64,000 nt of DNA from Veillonella nakazawae (GTDB taxonomy: Bacteria; Bacillota; Negativicutes; Veillonellales; Veillonellaceae), in the NCBI RefSeq assembly GCF_013393365.1, contig NZ_AP022321.1:333001-397000 (forward strand), given 5' to 3'. Each line of letters begins with the position of its first letter. The stretch's first letter is position 1. The notes under the pieces were generated by a model. It was not told the origin of the DNA, made no database searches, and saw nothing but the letters and a program-made list of their open reading frames with translations. The translations under genes were made by a program, and so were the position numbers. Below, one piece after another: positions 37,129-46,095 of this stretch.

Positions 37129-37674
37129 TTAGAAGGATTCAACCAAACGTTGGAAGAAAGCTTGTGGGTGAGCACATACTGGGCAAACTTTAGGAGCTTC
37201 TTCACCAATGTGTACATAGCCACAGTTAGCGCAGATCCAAGCTACTGGTTCGTCGTTAGTGAATACTTTGTTACCAGATACTCGAGCTGCTAATGCAAGG
37301 TAACGAGCTTCATGACGAGCTTCGATTTTACCAACTTCGCGCATTTGGTAAGCGATTTTTGCAAAGCCTTCTTTTTCAGCTTCGTCAGCGAAATCTTTGT
37401 ACATTGTAGTGTGTTCGTAGTTTTCGCCAGCTGCTGCATCACGAAGGTTAGCTTCGATATCGGAAGATACGTCGCCACCATGAAGAGCTTTGAACCACAA
37501 TTTAGCATGTGCGGATTCGTTGTGAGCTGTTTCTTCGAAATAATCAGCGATTTCGTTCATGCCAGCTTTACGAGCTGCTGCTGCGTAGAAAGTATATTTT
37601 TGGAATGCTTGGGATTCGCCAGCGAATGCTGCTTGAAGATTTTTTTCAGTGTTAGAACCTTTTAATTCTGCCAT
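37129..37674 (-). CDS. rbr: Rubrerythrin
   Basis: 181 residues. The ferritin-like diiron domain shows ESQAFQKYTFYA, EETAHNESAHAKLW and EAEKEGFAKIA...EARHEARY; the C-terminal rubredoxin-like domain has CANCGY and CPVCAHPQAFF. It reduces hydrogen peroxide in anaerobes using electrons from rubredoxin or NADH systems. ATG after AAAGGAGTATTAAA on the minus strand. Domain order is the classical one. Confidence 0.95.
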   Translation of the reverse strand: MAELKGSNTEKNLQAAFAGESQAFQKYTFYAAAARKAGMNEIADYFEETAHNESAHAKLWFKALHGGDVSSDIEANLRDAAAGENYEHTTMYKDFADEAEKEGFAKIAYQMREVGKIEARHEARYLALAARVSGNKVFTNDEPVAWICANCGYVHIGEEAPKVCPVCAHPQAFFQRLVESF

Positions 37675-38278
37675 TTTAATACTCCTTTGTACTTACGATA
37701 ATTTTCAAATTTGTTACTTAACTTATATATTCATAACCACTTGGTTGTGAATTCAAATAATAGAATACTTATTCTACAATTTTCGTGGGCGACTTCGCCT
37801 TAGTAAGAAAACTTATTCTTAGATTAAATAGACACTTGCCTAACTCTTAAAATAGTACTTACTGATTTTTGTTTTTTCGGCACTTGCCGTCTTAACAGTT
37901 TTATATACAATGGTGTATCCGTATACTTAACGAATAATCATTGTTGACTATATTGTAACATACTAAATGAGAAATGCAAGTGTTTTTGTAAAATTTATTT
38001 CGAGAATTTTCTAAATGATAAATATTATCAATGTAGTAAAAATGCGGTTTTTTAAAGGTTGAATAGTATAGGGTTTATAAAATAAGTTCATTTTGATATT
38101 GAGAATGATAACTAAATGAAAAATCATTATTGATTACGTATTAATAATCTTTTTGTTAAATGTACTAATAACTCCCCATAAAATAACTATATAACTATAG
38201 AATTCTGATATATTTATAGAACATTGTATTTTTTGTATAATAAGTATATAAATACTGAACGATATAAAAGGAGGCGCT
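37675..38278. other. 604-bp non-coding region between rbr and the DUF951 gene
   Basis: Very A+T-rich, no ORF seen. It contains two GTACTTAC copies (37689, 37855), a loose Fur-like stretch GAGAATGATAACTAAATG (about 38101-38118), and a TATAAT at 38236-38241 that may serve the following genes. No RNA structure could be assigned. Confidence 0.5.
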
Positions 38279-38482
38279 ATGGCATTTGTTAGATATTATA
38301 TAGGCGATGTGGTAAAAATGAAAAAGTCACATCCCTGTGGCAGTGATGAATGGGAAGTTAAACGGATTGGTACAGACTTTCTCATCGTATGTAATGGTTG
38401 TGGTCATCAACTATTGATGCCGCGCCCGAAATTTGAAAAGGCAGTTAAGAAAATCGTATCTCGATTGCCTGAGAATGAATAA
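38279..38482 (+). CDS. DUF951-family small protein
   Basis: 67 residues: DVVKMKKSHPCGSDEWEV, RIGTDFLIVCNGCGHQLLMP. Matches the DUF951 pattern with three cysteines (C-x22-C-x2-C type) that may bind zinc; function unknown. ATG after AAAGGAGGCGCT. It lies 9 bp before selD and is likely co-transcribed. Confidence 0.88.
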   Translation: MAFVRYYIGDVVKMKKSHPCGSDEWEVKRIGTDFLIVCNGCGHQLLMPRPKFEKAVKKIVSRLPENE

Positions 38483-38491
38483 GGAGGACGT

Positions 38492-39523
38492 ATGGTACGA
38501 CTCACTGATTACGTAACAAGTGGGGGCTGTGCGTGTAAGATTGGGCCTCATATATTAAATCGTGTATTAAAAGCAGTGACACCTGTTACCAATGAACACG
38601 TACTGGCAGATATGACAGGTGCTGACGATGCAGGGGTATATAAACTTTCAGATACACTAGCATTAGTGCAAACATTAGATTTCTTTACGCCCATGGTTAA
38701 TGATCCTATTTTATTTGGTAAAATTGCGGCTGCTAATGCTTTGAGTGATGTATATGCTATGGGCGGTACGCCTTTAACGGCTATGAATATTGTGGGGTTC
38801 CCTGTGCCTCTTGTTGAACAAGGTATATTAACAGATGTATTAAACGGAGCGGGATCTATCGTGGCTGAATCTGGTGCTGCCATCGTTGGTGGTCACAGCA
38901 TTGAAAATAAAGAGCCTATCTTCGGTATGTCTGTAACAGGGCAAGTGAATCCAAATCGAATTTGGAAAAATAAAGGGGCTCAAGTAGGGGATGTGCTGAT
39001 ATTAACTAAGCGAATTGGTACAGGAATTATGAATAATGCTCTAAAAGGTGATTTATTCCCTGTAGGTACTGAGCAGGCCGTCACTAGCATGAGTACATTA
39101 AATCGGGTGGGAGCAGAGGTGGCTCACAACTTTACCATCCATGCTTGTACAGACGTAACAGGCTTTAGTCTAATGGGACATTCCGTAGAAATGGCTAGTG
39201 CCTCTGATGTGACCATTCATATTAAAGCTTATGACATTCCACTATTTGATAATGTCATCGAAGCAGCTCAAATGGGCTTGGTGCCTGCTGCATCCTATGG
39301 GAATCGAAAGGCTATAACAGACGTTCAAGTAGATCAGGCTTTGGACCCTGTATGGACGGATATTCTCTTTGATCCACAAACCTCTGGCGGTTTACTATTC
39401 TCCGTGCCTGCTAGTGAAGGTAATAAATTGGTTGAGGCCTTACACGAATCTGGCATTGACTGTGCTAGTATTGTTGGTACTGTTGAAAGTTTCAGTGGAC
39501 TAGCGGTACGTGTTACAGAATAG
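38492..39523 (+). CDS. selD: Selenide, water dikinase SelD (cysteine form)
   Basis: Makes selenophosphate from selenide and ATP. 343 residues with Cys13-x2-Lys16 (TSGGCACKIGP), the catalytic pair equivalent to Cys17/Lys20 of E. coli; the position is Cys, not selenocysteine. ATP-binding segments ADDAGVYKLSD, GGHSIENKEPIFG and DPQTSGGLL are present. ATG after AAGGAGGACGT. It supplies selenium for the molybdenum hydroxylase system; selA/selB are not in the window. Confidence 0.96.
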   Translation: MVRLTDYVTSGGCACKIGPHILNRVLKAVTPVTNEHVLADMTGADDAGVYKLSDTLALVQTLDFFTPMVNDPILFGKIAAANALSDVYAMGGTPLTAMNIVGFPVPLVEQGILTDVLNGAGSIVAESGAAIVGGHSIENKEPIFGMSVTGQVNPNRIWKNKGAQVGDVLILTKRIGTGIMNNALKGDLFPVGTEQAVTSMSTLNRVGAEVAHNFTIHACTDVTGFSLMGHSVEMASASDVTIHIKAYDIPLFDNVIEAAQMGLVPAASYGNRKAITDVQVDQALDPVWTDILFDPQTSGGLLFSVPASEGNKLVEALHESGIDCASIVGTVESFSGLAVRVTE

Positions 39524-39580
39524 TTTTATAAAAAAACAGTTTTCTACTATTGGCTATCGATATTTAATTACAATATCATT

Positions 39581-39622
39581 AGCTGATAGCTGATAGCTGA
39601 TAGCTGATAGCTGATAGCTGAT
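39581..39622 (+). repeat. Heptanucleotide tandem repeat (AGCTGAT)6
   Basis: Six perfect copies of AGCTGAT fill 39581-39622 in the 148-bp gap between selD and yedF, about 47 bp before the yedF start. A 7-bp unit changes spacing out of helical phase and is prone to slippage. Confidence 0.95.
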
Positions 39623-39671
39623 AGGTAATACTTTTACAAAATATATAATGTATATAATATAGAGGTGTATG

Positions 39672-40271
39672 ATGAGCAATACAAATGAATTAACTGTAGA
39701 TGTACGTGGTAGCTTGTGTCCAAAGCCTGTGATTGAAACTAAGAAGGTTAGCGATGCGAATCCAGATGCTGTTATTACTACTATTGTAGATAATGAAGTG
39801 AGTCGCGATAATGTAGAAAAGTTTGGCAAGTCTCGTGGTTATGGTGTGGCAATCCGCCAAGATGGTAAGGATTTCTACCTCACTATGACCCCTAATGATA
39901 ATCCAGTAGCAGATGGTAGCAGTGAACCCATGAGTTACGGAAACCGTGTCATCTTGATGACAAAGGACTATCTTGGTGAAGGTAGTGAAGAATTAGGCCG
40001 TAACCTAATGAAAACGTTCTGGGTATGCATGCTTGAAGCCGATGTAAAACCATCTAAAATCTATTTCATCAATAGCAGTGTTAAGATGGTTGTAAATGAT
40101 TCTGTTCATTTAGAAAATATTAAAAAACTAGCTGATCTTGGTGTTGAAATTGCAGCATGTGGCATTTGTCTCGATTACTTTGGGGTAAAAGAAGAACTTG
40201 GCGTAGGTAGTATTACAAATATGTACGCTATTACGGACTCTATTCTTGGGGAGAATGTAGTTAAGTTATAA
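39672..40271 (+). CDS. yedF: Selenium metabolism protein YedF (TusA-like)
   Basis: About 199 residues. N-terminal TusA-like domain with the CPxP motif at Cys16 (GSLCPKPVIETKK), then a DsrE-like C-terminal domain (VILMTKDYLGEGSEELG) with CGICLDYFG. YedF is associated with selD and is thought to carry selenium or sulfur. Two ATGs in tandem (39669, 39672) follow GAGGTGT; either could be used. Confidence 0.9.
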   Translation: MSNTNELTVDVRGSLCPKPVIETKKVSDANPDAVITTIVDNEVSRDNVEKFGKSRGYGVAIRQDGKDFYLTMTPNDNPVADGSSEPMSYGNRVILMTKDYLGEGSEELGRNLMKTFWVCMLEADVKPSKIYFINSSVKMVVNDSVHLENIKKLADLGVEIAACGICLDYFGVKEELGVGSITNMYAITDSILGENVVKL

Positions 40272-40382
40272 TTCTTAGCACTATCATTTTAACGGACCGA
40301 TTTAGACGAGACGCCTTAGCTTTAAATGGATAGTCAATGGTATAACAATGTAAAGGTATATGCTATGGTAGGAGGTGAGGCC

Positions 40383-40640
40383 TTGGAAAATAAAAAATTG
40401 TTAGTCGTCTTTACATCCTATTATTTTGGGGATAAAGCAGACAAGATACTAACAGAATTAGAGGTTCCTCATCAATTGATGGCTACACCTCCAGAGCTTT
40501 ACGATATGTGTGGTTTATCTGTGCAAATAGATCCAAGTATTGTAGAGCAGGTTCAGACTATTTTAAAAGAACATAAGATTAGTACATCTGGCCTCTTTTG
40601 GTATGAAAAAGGTGAGTTAGCTGTACCATATAAAGCCTAG
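40383..40640 (+). CDS. DUF3343 (putative Se/S carrier-like) protein, TTG start
   Basis: About 85 residues. The start is taken as TTG at 40383 because a strong SD, GGAGGTGAGG, sits just before it; an ATG at 40326 in the same frame has no SD. VVFTSYYFGDKADKILTEL then ATPPEL and CGLSVQI fit DUF3343, whose members sit next to yedF in selenium clusters. The stop codon lies inside the terminator stem. A second DUF3343 gene is at 56601. Confidence 0.85.
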   Translation: MENKKLLVVFTSYYFGDKADKILTELEVPHQLMATPPELYDMCGLSVQIDPSIVEQVQTILKEHKISTSGLFWYEKGELAVPYKA

Positions 40641-40662
40641 ACATCATCTAGGCTTTTTCTTG
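40632..40662 (+). terminator. Terminator overlapping the DUF3343 stop
   Basis: AAAGCCTAGA-CATCA-TCTAGGCTTT followed by TTCTTG; the 5' arm includes the stop codon. Confidence 0.85.
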
Positions 40663-40753
40663 TTTTTTATTAAAATTTGGATCCTTATATAATTTAACGG
40701 CTAACTATGGTACTATAAATATATGATATTTTTTATCAATTATGGAGGTATAT

Positions 40754-41464
40754 ATGAGCAAGTATGAAATAGAAAATGTAAAATTAACCGCTCCAAAATT
40801 GGATCGTAAAGATTTAGAATATGCTATGACCTATCGCTATGCTTGTAAGAAGTTTGATAGCAATAAGAAAAATTCTGAAGAAGACTGGAATGCTATTCTT
40901 AATGCGGCACGTTTGTCTCCTACATCCCTTGGCTTTGAGGCTTACCAATTGTTGGTGATTCAAAATCCAGAAATTCGCGAAAAAATGAAAGCTCATGGCT
41001 GGGGGATTTTAGCAGGTCTTGAAGCTAGTCATGTAGTAGTTTTCTTGGCGCGTAAAAAAGTTGATCTTGAATTCGATTCTCCATATATTCGTCATATTCA
41101 AGAAGAGGTTAAACAATTACCTGCTGAAGTTGATGTAGCATACCGTGAGAAATATGCTCAATTTACTACAAGTGACTTTAAAACCTTTGAGTCTGAACGT
41201 GCTGCTTTTGACTGGGCTTCAAAACAAGCGTATATCGTTATGGCGAACATGATGACTATGGCGGCGTATGAAGGCTTAGATTCTTGTCCATTAGAAGGCT
41301 TCAATCAAGATGACATGACCGCACTCTTAGGTGATGAACTTGGCCTATTTGATACTAAACACTTTGGCATTGCTGTAATGGCTGCCTTTGGTTACCGTGA
41401 TGAAGAACCACATCGCAATAAAACACGTCGTACAATGGATGAAATTGTAACAGTAGTTGAGTAG
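40754..41464 (+). CDS. Nitroreductase-family NAD(P)H-dependent oxidoreductase
   Basis: 236 residues from the ATG at 40754 (GGAGGTATAT as SD). FMN-binding nitroreductase fold: YRYACKKFDSNK, ARLSPTSLGFEAYQLLVI, and C-terminal AAFGYRDEEPHRNKTRR. NfsB-type enzymes reduce quinones or nitro compounds. No partner is evident. Confidence 0.9.
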   Translation: MSKYEIENVKLTAPKLDRKDLEYAMTYRYACKKFDSNKKNSEEDWNAILNAARLSPTSLGFEAYQLLVIQNPEIREKMKAHGWGILAGLEASHVVVFLARKKVDLEFDSPYIRHIQEEVKQLPAEVDVAYREKYAQFTTSDFKTFESERAAFDWASKQAYIVMANMMTMAAYEGLDSCPLEGFNQDDMTALLGDELGLFDTKHFGIAVMAAFGYRDEEPHRNKTRRTMDEIVTVVE

Positions 41465-41616
41465 ATTATATATGTAGAACTAAATCGAAAATCTTCATTT
41501 AATCTTTAGAATTGAATGCTATATTATAAATATACAAGAATTCTAAAATATTTATAAATACTGTATTATTTGATAGGATTTATGAATATTATGATTAAAT
41601 AGGAAGGAGTGATTAT

Positions 41617-41856
41617 ATGTTATGGTCAATTATTGTTGGTGGTTTTATTGGGTTCCTAGCTGGTGCCATCACTAACAAAGGCGGTGCAATGGGCATTATC
41701 GCTAACGTTGTTGCTGGTTTAATTGGCTCGTCCGTAGGTCAGTCCCTATTTGGTACCTGGGGTCCTAGCTTAGCGGGAATGTCCTTAATTCCATCTGTAT
41801 TGGGTGCAGTCATTGTTGTTGCTGTAGTCTCATTTTTCTTCGGAAAAAAAGGATAG
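41617..41856 (+). CDS. GlsB/YeaQ/YmgE-family stress membrane protein
   Basis: 79 residues, three hydrophobic segments rich in glycine (IIVGGFIGFLAGAITNKGG, VVAGLIGSSVGQSLFG, LGAVIVVAVVSFFFGKKG). Typical small transglycosylase-associated/GlsB protein, usually stress-induced. ATG after GGAAGGAGTGATTAT. A CsbD-like gene follows 65 bp later. Confidence 0.9.
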   Translation: MLWSIIVGGFIGFLAGAITNKGGAMGIIANVVAGLIGSSVGQSLFGTWGPSLAGMSLIPSVLGAVIVVAVVSFFFGKKG

Positions 41857-41921
41857 CCCTCTACTTGTAACAGTAGATTTTATATGGTTAAACGTGATTT
41901 TACATGAAAGGAGTCACAATT

Positions 41922-42158
41922 ATGGCATTAGAAGATAAATTAGATCAAGTTAAAGGTGCAGTAAAAGAAAATGCAGGTAAATTAACTGATGACAAACAAA
42001 TGCAAGCCGAAGGTGCTGTTGAGAATACAGTAGCAAAAGTAAAAGATGCTGCTGATAGTGTTGTTAATGATATCAAAAAAACTGCAGATGATGCTAAAGA
42101 CGCTGTAGAAGGTGCGATTAGTGGCCTTAAAAATGCATTGGGCAATGATGACAAATAA
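41922..42158 (+). CDS. CsbD-like general stress protein
   Basis: 78 residues from the ATG at 41922 (GAAAGGAGTCACAATT as SD). DKLDQVKGAVKENAGKLTDD followed by MQAEG is the CsbD signature; the tail is an amphipathic lysine/aspartate-rich helix. Function unknown, often stress-induced, consistent with the GlsB neighbour. Confidence 0.85.
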   Translation: MALEDKLDQVKGAVKENAGKLTDDKQMQAEGAVENTVAKVKDAADSVVNDIKKTADDAKDAVEGAISGLKNALGNDDK

Positions 42159-42187
42159 AATTAAATAAAAGCTATTTTGTAGCATTA

Positions 42188-42223
42188 AAAAAACCAGTAA
42201 ATCGTTCGATTTACTGGTTTTTT
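42188..42223 (+). terminator. Bidirectional terminator between the CsbD-like gene and ychF
   Basis: AAAAACCAGTAAATCG-TT-CGATTTACTGGTTTTTT; perfect stem between convergent genes. Confidence 0.9.
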
Positions 42224-42237
42224 GTTATTAATTTGTA

Positions 42238-43344
42238 TTATACGTTGAAGCGGAAGTGTGTTACATCGCCGTCTTTCATAACGTAGTCTTTGCCTTCTAG
42301 GCGTACAAGACCTTTTTCTTTAGCCGCATTTTGGCTACCGCAAGCTTGTAAGTCATCGAAGGATACAATTTCAGCACGGATGAAGCCTTTTTCTATATCG
42401 GAGTGGATTTTACCAGCCGCTTGAGGTGCTTTTGTGCCGTTTACGATTGTCCAAGCACGAGCTTCCATTTCGCCAGCTGTGAAGTAGTTGATAAGACCTA
42501 AGAGTGCATAACTTGCCTTGATAAGTTTAGTTAAGCCAGATTCTTCAAGGCCAAGATCTTCAAGGAATGCAGCGGATTCTTCTTCAGATAACTCTGCAAT
42601 TTCGGACTCGATACGAGCAGAAACAACAACGATGCCAGCGCCTTCGCTTTTCGCATATTCCTCTACGCGTTTTACATATTCATTACCGGAGTAATCAGAT
42701 ACTTCATCTTCAGAAATGTTAGCTACATAAAGAGATGGTTTTGCTGTAAGCAATGTCAACTCTTTGATCATTTCTAATTCTTCTTCTTCGAGACCTTGTG
42801 CACGAACTGGTTTTGCTTCACCTAGACCTTCGATGATGCGTTCTAGTAATGGTAACTCAGTACGCGCATCTTTGTCGCCGGATTTAGCGATTTTTTCAAT
42901 ACGTTGTTTACGTTTTTCCACGGATTCAAGGTCTGCAAGGCAGAGCTCAGTGTTGATGATTTCGATATCACGAATTGGATCGATAGAGCCAGAAACGTGA
43001 GTGATGTTAGGGTCATCGAAACAACGGATAACTTGAGCAATCGCATCTACTTGGCGGATGTGGCTAAGGAATTTATTACCTAAACCTTCGCCTTTGGACG
43101 CACCTTCTACAAGGCCTGCAATATCTACGAAGCGCATAGCTGCAGGAAGGATGCGTTTGGAGCCGAACATTTCAGCCAATACAGCTAAACGATTGTCTGG
43201 AACATCAACGACACCTACGTTTGGCTCGATTGTACAGAATGGATAGTTGGCAGCTTCAGCGCCTGCTTTTGTAATAGCGTTGAATAATGTACTTTTACCA
43301 ACATTTGGAAGGCCTACGATGCCTACTTCTAAATTTGTGCTCAT
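42238..43344 (-). CDS. ychF: Redox-regulated ATPase YchF (Obg-like)
   Basis: 368 residues. Walker A GLPNVGKST at residues 11-19, DIAGLVEGASKGEGLG, and TAKPSLYVANISE for the NxxE-type specificity site; C-terminal TGS-like domain ends THFRFNV. YchF binds ATP and associates with ribosomes. ATG after AAAAGGTGGTACC on the minus strand. Confidence 0.96.
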   Translation of the reverse strand: MSTNLEVGIVGLPNVGKSTLFNAITKAGAEAANYPFCTIEPNVGVVDVPDNRLAVLAEMFGSKRILPAAMRFVDIAGLVEGASKGEGLGNKFLSHIRQVDAIAQVIRCFDDPNITHVSGSIDPIRDIEIINTELCLADLESVEKRKQRIEKIAKSGDKDARTELPLLERIIEGLGEAKPVRAQGLEEEELEMIKELTLLTAKPSLYVANISEDEVSDYSGNEYVKRVEEYAKSEGAGIVVVSARIESEIAELSEEESAAFLEDLGLEESGLTKLIKASYALLGLINYFTAGEMEARAWTIVNGTKAPQAAGKIHSDIEKGFIRAEIVSFDDLQACGSQNAAKEKGLVRLEGKDYVMKDGDVTHFRFNV

Positions 43345-43446
43345 GGTACCACCTTTTATTAACTAATTGATTTCGTTCTTTGTGAAAGCTTCCGTAGAAA
43401 CTCTATCAAATAAATATTATATCATATAGACGCTATAAATTTGTAC

Positions 43447-43492
43447 TAAAAAAGTGACACTACTAGTCACATAGGTGACTAGTAGTGTCACT
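43447..43492 (-). terminator. Strong intrinsic terminator on the minus strand
   Basis: A perfect 18-bp stem AGTGACACTACTAGTCAC/GTGACTAGTAGTGTCACT with a 4-nt loop; on the minus strand it is followed by TTTTTT, on the plus strand it is not. It ends a minus-strand transcript about 100 bp before ychF. Confidence 0.85.
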
Positions 43493-43632
43493 AAATCCCT
43501 TTACATAGAAATCGACAAATTATATATTGATGTCGAGGCCTCTAGATGTGTCAGGCCACATTTTCAAACTAGTAAGAGATGTGAGAGCTGACGCCGGAAA
43601 ACATCTACGCCTCACTTCTTCTAAGTAGTATA
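43447..43632 (-). ncRNA. Candidate structured small RNA between ddh and ychF
   Basis: About 185 nt on the minus strand, between a -10-like TATACT (minus strand, 43628-43633) and the terminator at 43447. Possible helices are AGATGT/ACATCT, GGCCT/AGGCC and CGACA/TGTCG in series, then the terminator stem. It holds no credible ORF. It could be a free small RNA or a riboswitch-like leader of ychF; no known class was recognised. Confidence 0.4.
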
Positions 43633-43648
43633 CCATAGAAGTAGATAA

Positions 43649-43676
43649 AATCCCACACACTAGTGTGGGATTTTTG
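43649..43676 (-). terminator. Terminator of ddh
   Basis: ATCCCACAC-ACTA-GTGTGGGAT between A- and T-runs, just after the ddh stop on the minus strand. Confidence 0.8.
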
Positions 43677-43685
43677 TTATATATC

Positions 43686-44660
43686 TTATAGAGAGTGAGC
43701 TCGTAATTCTTCTGCAGAATGAGTAGAAATCCAAGCTGGTGGAATGTCGAATACTGTGTAGCAACCTGTGCCGCCGTGTTTAGCAAGGCGGTAGATGCCA
43801 CGTGCGTAAGCAACAAGTGCAGAACCTGTGAATTCAGGGTTAGAGTCGAGTTTCAAGGAGTACTCGATAACGTGACGAGTGCCATCTGTACTTTCACCAG
43901 AGCGAAGCACGAAGCCACCATGTGGAATGCCTTTGTGGTCGCGATCAAGTTCTTCTTGAGAAATGAAGTTTACTACAGTTTCATAACCTACGAAGTAGTT
44001 TTCCATAGTTTTGATTTCGTTTTCAATTTTAGCTTTGTCAGCATCAGGAGCAGCTACTACATAGCACTCACGAAGGTGACCTTTGTAGCCATCAACGTCT
44101 GGAGTTTCACCATTGCGGATAGCTTCAAGGTATTGTTCTTTAGGAACAGTGTATTGACGAGCATCAAGAACACCATCAATACGACGAATAGCATCGGAGT
44201 GACCTTGGGAAACGCCACGGCCCCAGAATGTATAAGATTTACCTTGAGGCAAGATGCTTTCAGCATATACACGTTGTAAAGAGAACATGCCTGGGTCCCA
44301 ACCGCAAGAAATCAATGTAGCAGTTTTAGCTTCTTTAGCTACTTTGTCTACATTAGCAAAATGCTCAGGAATACGTGCATGTGTATCGAAGGAATCGATA
44401 CAGTTGAAGTATTTAGTTACCATTGGAGTTTGTTCGATAAGGTCTGTTGCAGAACCACCACAAAGAACCATAACATCGATTTTACCTTTGAAGTTTGGTA
44501 GATCCTCCATAGTATATGTAGGAACACCAGAAACTGTTTCTAAACCTTTACGTCGAGAGAATACACCAACAAGCTCCATATCAGGTTGTAATTTTACGGA
44601 TGCTTCAACACCACGACCTAAGTTGCCGTAGCCAACGATACCAATACGAATTTTGCTCAT
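43686..44660 (-). CDS. ddh: meso-Diaminopimelate dehydrogenase
   Basis: 324 residues. NADPH-binding GYGNLGRG at residues 10-17, then LCGGSATDL, CIDSFDTHARIPEHF and SCGWDPGMFS, all characteristic of DAP dehydrogenase. It makes meso-DAP directly from tetrahydrodipicolinate and ammonia. ATG after TAGGAGGCTAAT. It lies beside dapL, a different route to DAP. Confidence 0.95.
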   Translation of the reverse strand: MSKIRIGIVGYGNLGRGVEASVKLQPDMELVGVFSRRKGLETVSGVPTYTMEDLPNFKGKIDVMVLCGGSATDLIEQTPMVTKYFNCIDSFDTHARIPEHFANVDKVAKEAKTATLISCGWDPGMFSLQRVYAESILPQGKSYTFWGRGVSQGHSDAIRRIDGVLDARQYTVPKEQYLEAIRNGETPDVDGYKGHLRECYVVAAPDADKAKIENEIKTMENYFVGYETVVNFISQEELDRDHKGIPHGGFVLRSGESTDGTRHVIEYSLKLDSNPEFTGSALVAYARGIYRLAKHGGTGCYTVFDIPPAWISTHSAEELRAHSL

Positions 44661-44768
44661 ATTAGCCTCCTATATAAATCGAGAAATTTAATTATTAACA
44701 TTCTTATTATAGCACAAAACTAGGGCATTTGATATTTTTCTATAGAATTAATTGATGATATATATATA

Positions 44769-44812
44769 AGACCGATTGTACTCCTAATGTAGGTGTACAA
44801 TCGGTCTTTTTG
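44769..44812 (+). terminator. Hairpin between ddh and dapL
   Basis: AGACCGATTGTAC pairs with GTACAATCGGTCT over a 13-nt loop. The T-run is on the plus-strand side; on the minus strand, where the flanking genes lie, only TATATATA follows. It may still end dapL transcription or block antisense reading. Confidence 0.6.
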
Positions 44813-44865
44813 TCTCTATAGGTATTAGTTTTCTATAGGGGATAAACCCTATATTGATTATCCTA

Positions 44866-46095
44866 TTAGAATTTTAATGTTTTAATTCTTTCAACAGCGC
44901 GAATTGTATTTTCACGGCTACCAAAAGCTGTTAAACGAAGGTAACCTTCGCCATGAGGGCCAAAGCCAGAGCCTGGTGTAGATACGATTTGAACTTGTTC
45001 GAGCAAGATGTCGAATAATTCCCAACTAGTCATGTTACCAGGTGTTTTTAACCAAATGTATGGAGCATCTACGCCACCATATACAGTAAGGCCGATGGAT
45101 TCAAGGCCTTCTTTGATAATGCGAGCATTTTCTTTGTAGTATGCAATGTTAGCACGAGTTTGTTCGCGGCCTTCTTTAGTGTATACTGCTTCAGCACCGC
45201 GTTGGATGATGTAAGGCACACCGTTGAATTTAGTGCATTGACGACGGCTCCACATAGGGTTTAGTGGTTGGCGTTCACCGGATTTAGTTTTGCCAGTTAC
45301 TTCCTTAGGCACCACAGCATAAGCACAACGTGTACCTGTGAAACCAGCAGTTTTGGAGAAGGAACGGAATTCGATAGCTACTTCGCGAGCACCTTCGATT
45401 TCGTAGATGGATTTTACAGTGTCTTCTGTGCTGATGAAAGCTTCGTAAGCGGAGTCGAACATCAAAATCGCATCATTATCTTTACACCATTTAATCCATT
45501 CTGCTAAACGAGCATGGCTCAACACAGTACCTGTTGGATTGTTAGGGGAGCAAAGATATACGATATCTACACGTTCAGAAGGAAATTCTGGAGAGAAATT
45601 GTTTTCAGCGTAAGTAGGAAGGTATACAACCTTTTGGAAAATACCATCTACCGCTTCACCAGTACGACCACCCATAACGTTAGAGTCTAAGTATACAGGG
45701 TACACTGGATCGGTGATAGCGATGATGTTATCTTCGCTGAATAATTCTTGGATATTACCCACGTCAGATTTGGCACCATCAGAAACAAATACTTCATCAA
45801 TAGAGATGTCTGCGCCTAATGGTTTGTAATCGCCATCGACAATAGCTTGACGTAAGAAGTCATAACCTTGCTCAGGGCCGTAACCGCGGAATGTTTCTGC
45901 TTTTCCCATTTCTTGGACAGCCTTGCTCATAGCGTCGATAATTGCTGGAACTAGCGGCAATGTAACATCGCCAATACCAAGACGAATAATATCTGCATCT
46001 GGATGAGCTGCTTGATAATCTGCAACCTTTTTAGCAATATTTGCAAATAAATAAGAACCTTGTAGGTTTAAATAGTTTTCATTAATATTAGCCAT
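44866..46095 (-). CDS. dapL: LL-diaminopimelate aminotransferase DapL
   Basis: 409 residues, a class I PLP aminotransferase: [15 protein letters not shown] at the N-terminus, [21 protein letters not shown], and the PLP lysine in [17 protein letters not shown]. Converts tetrahydrodipicolinate to LL-DAP with glutamate in one step. ATG after AAAAGGAGTCATC. Needs DapF, not in the window, to reach meso-DAP. Confidence 0.96.
   Translation of the reverse strand: MANINENYLNLQGSYLFANIAKKVADYQAAHPDADIIRLGIGDVTLPLVPAIIDAMSKAVQEMGKAETFRGYGPEQGYDFLRQAIVDGDYKPLGADISIDEVFVSDGAKSDVGNIQELFSEDNIIAITDPVYPVYLDSNVMGGRTGEAVDGIFQKVVYLPTYAENNFSPEFPSERVDIVYLCSPNNPTGTVLSHARLAEWIKWCKDNDAILMFDSAYEAFISTEDTVKSIYEIEGAREVAIEFRSFSKTAGFTGTRCAYAVVPKEVTGKTKSGERQPLNPMWSRRQCTKFNGVPYIIQRGAEAVYTKEGREQTRANIAYYKENARIIKEGLESIGLTVYGGVDAPYIWLKTPGNMTSWELFDILLEQVQIVSTPGSGFGPHGEGYLRLTAFGSRENTIRAVERIKTLKF

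Noticed and set aside
38095..38140. Fur or PerR box upstream of the DUF951-selD genes
   Set aside because: GAGAATGATAACTAAATG resembles a Fur box only loosely, and such matches are common in A+T-rich sequence.
38492..38560. Selenocysteine in SelD
   Set aside because: The catalytic position is encoded by TGT (Cys13), and no in-frame TGA is present.
39581..39622. CRISPR-like repeat
   Set aside because: Seven-base units directly adjacent with no spacers; it is a simple tandem repeat.
43520..43816. Minus-strand ORF of 98 codons overlapping the ddh 3' end and the gap
   Set aside because: No SD, no recognisable domain, most of it runs through the terminator and in the wrong frame of ddh; treated as chance.
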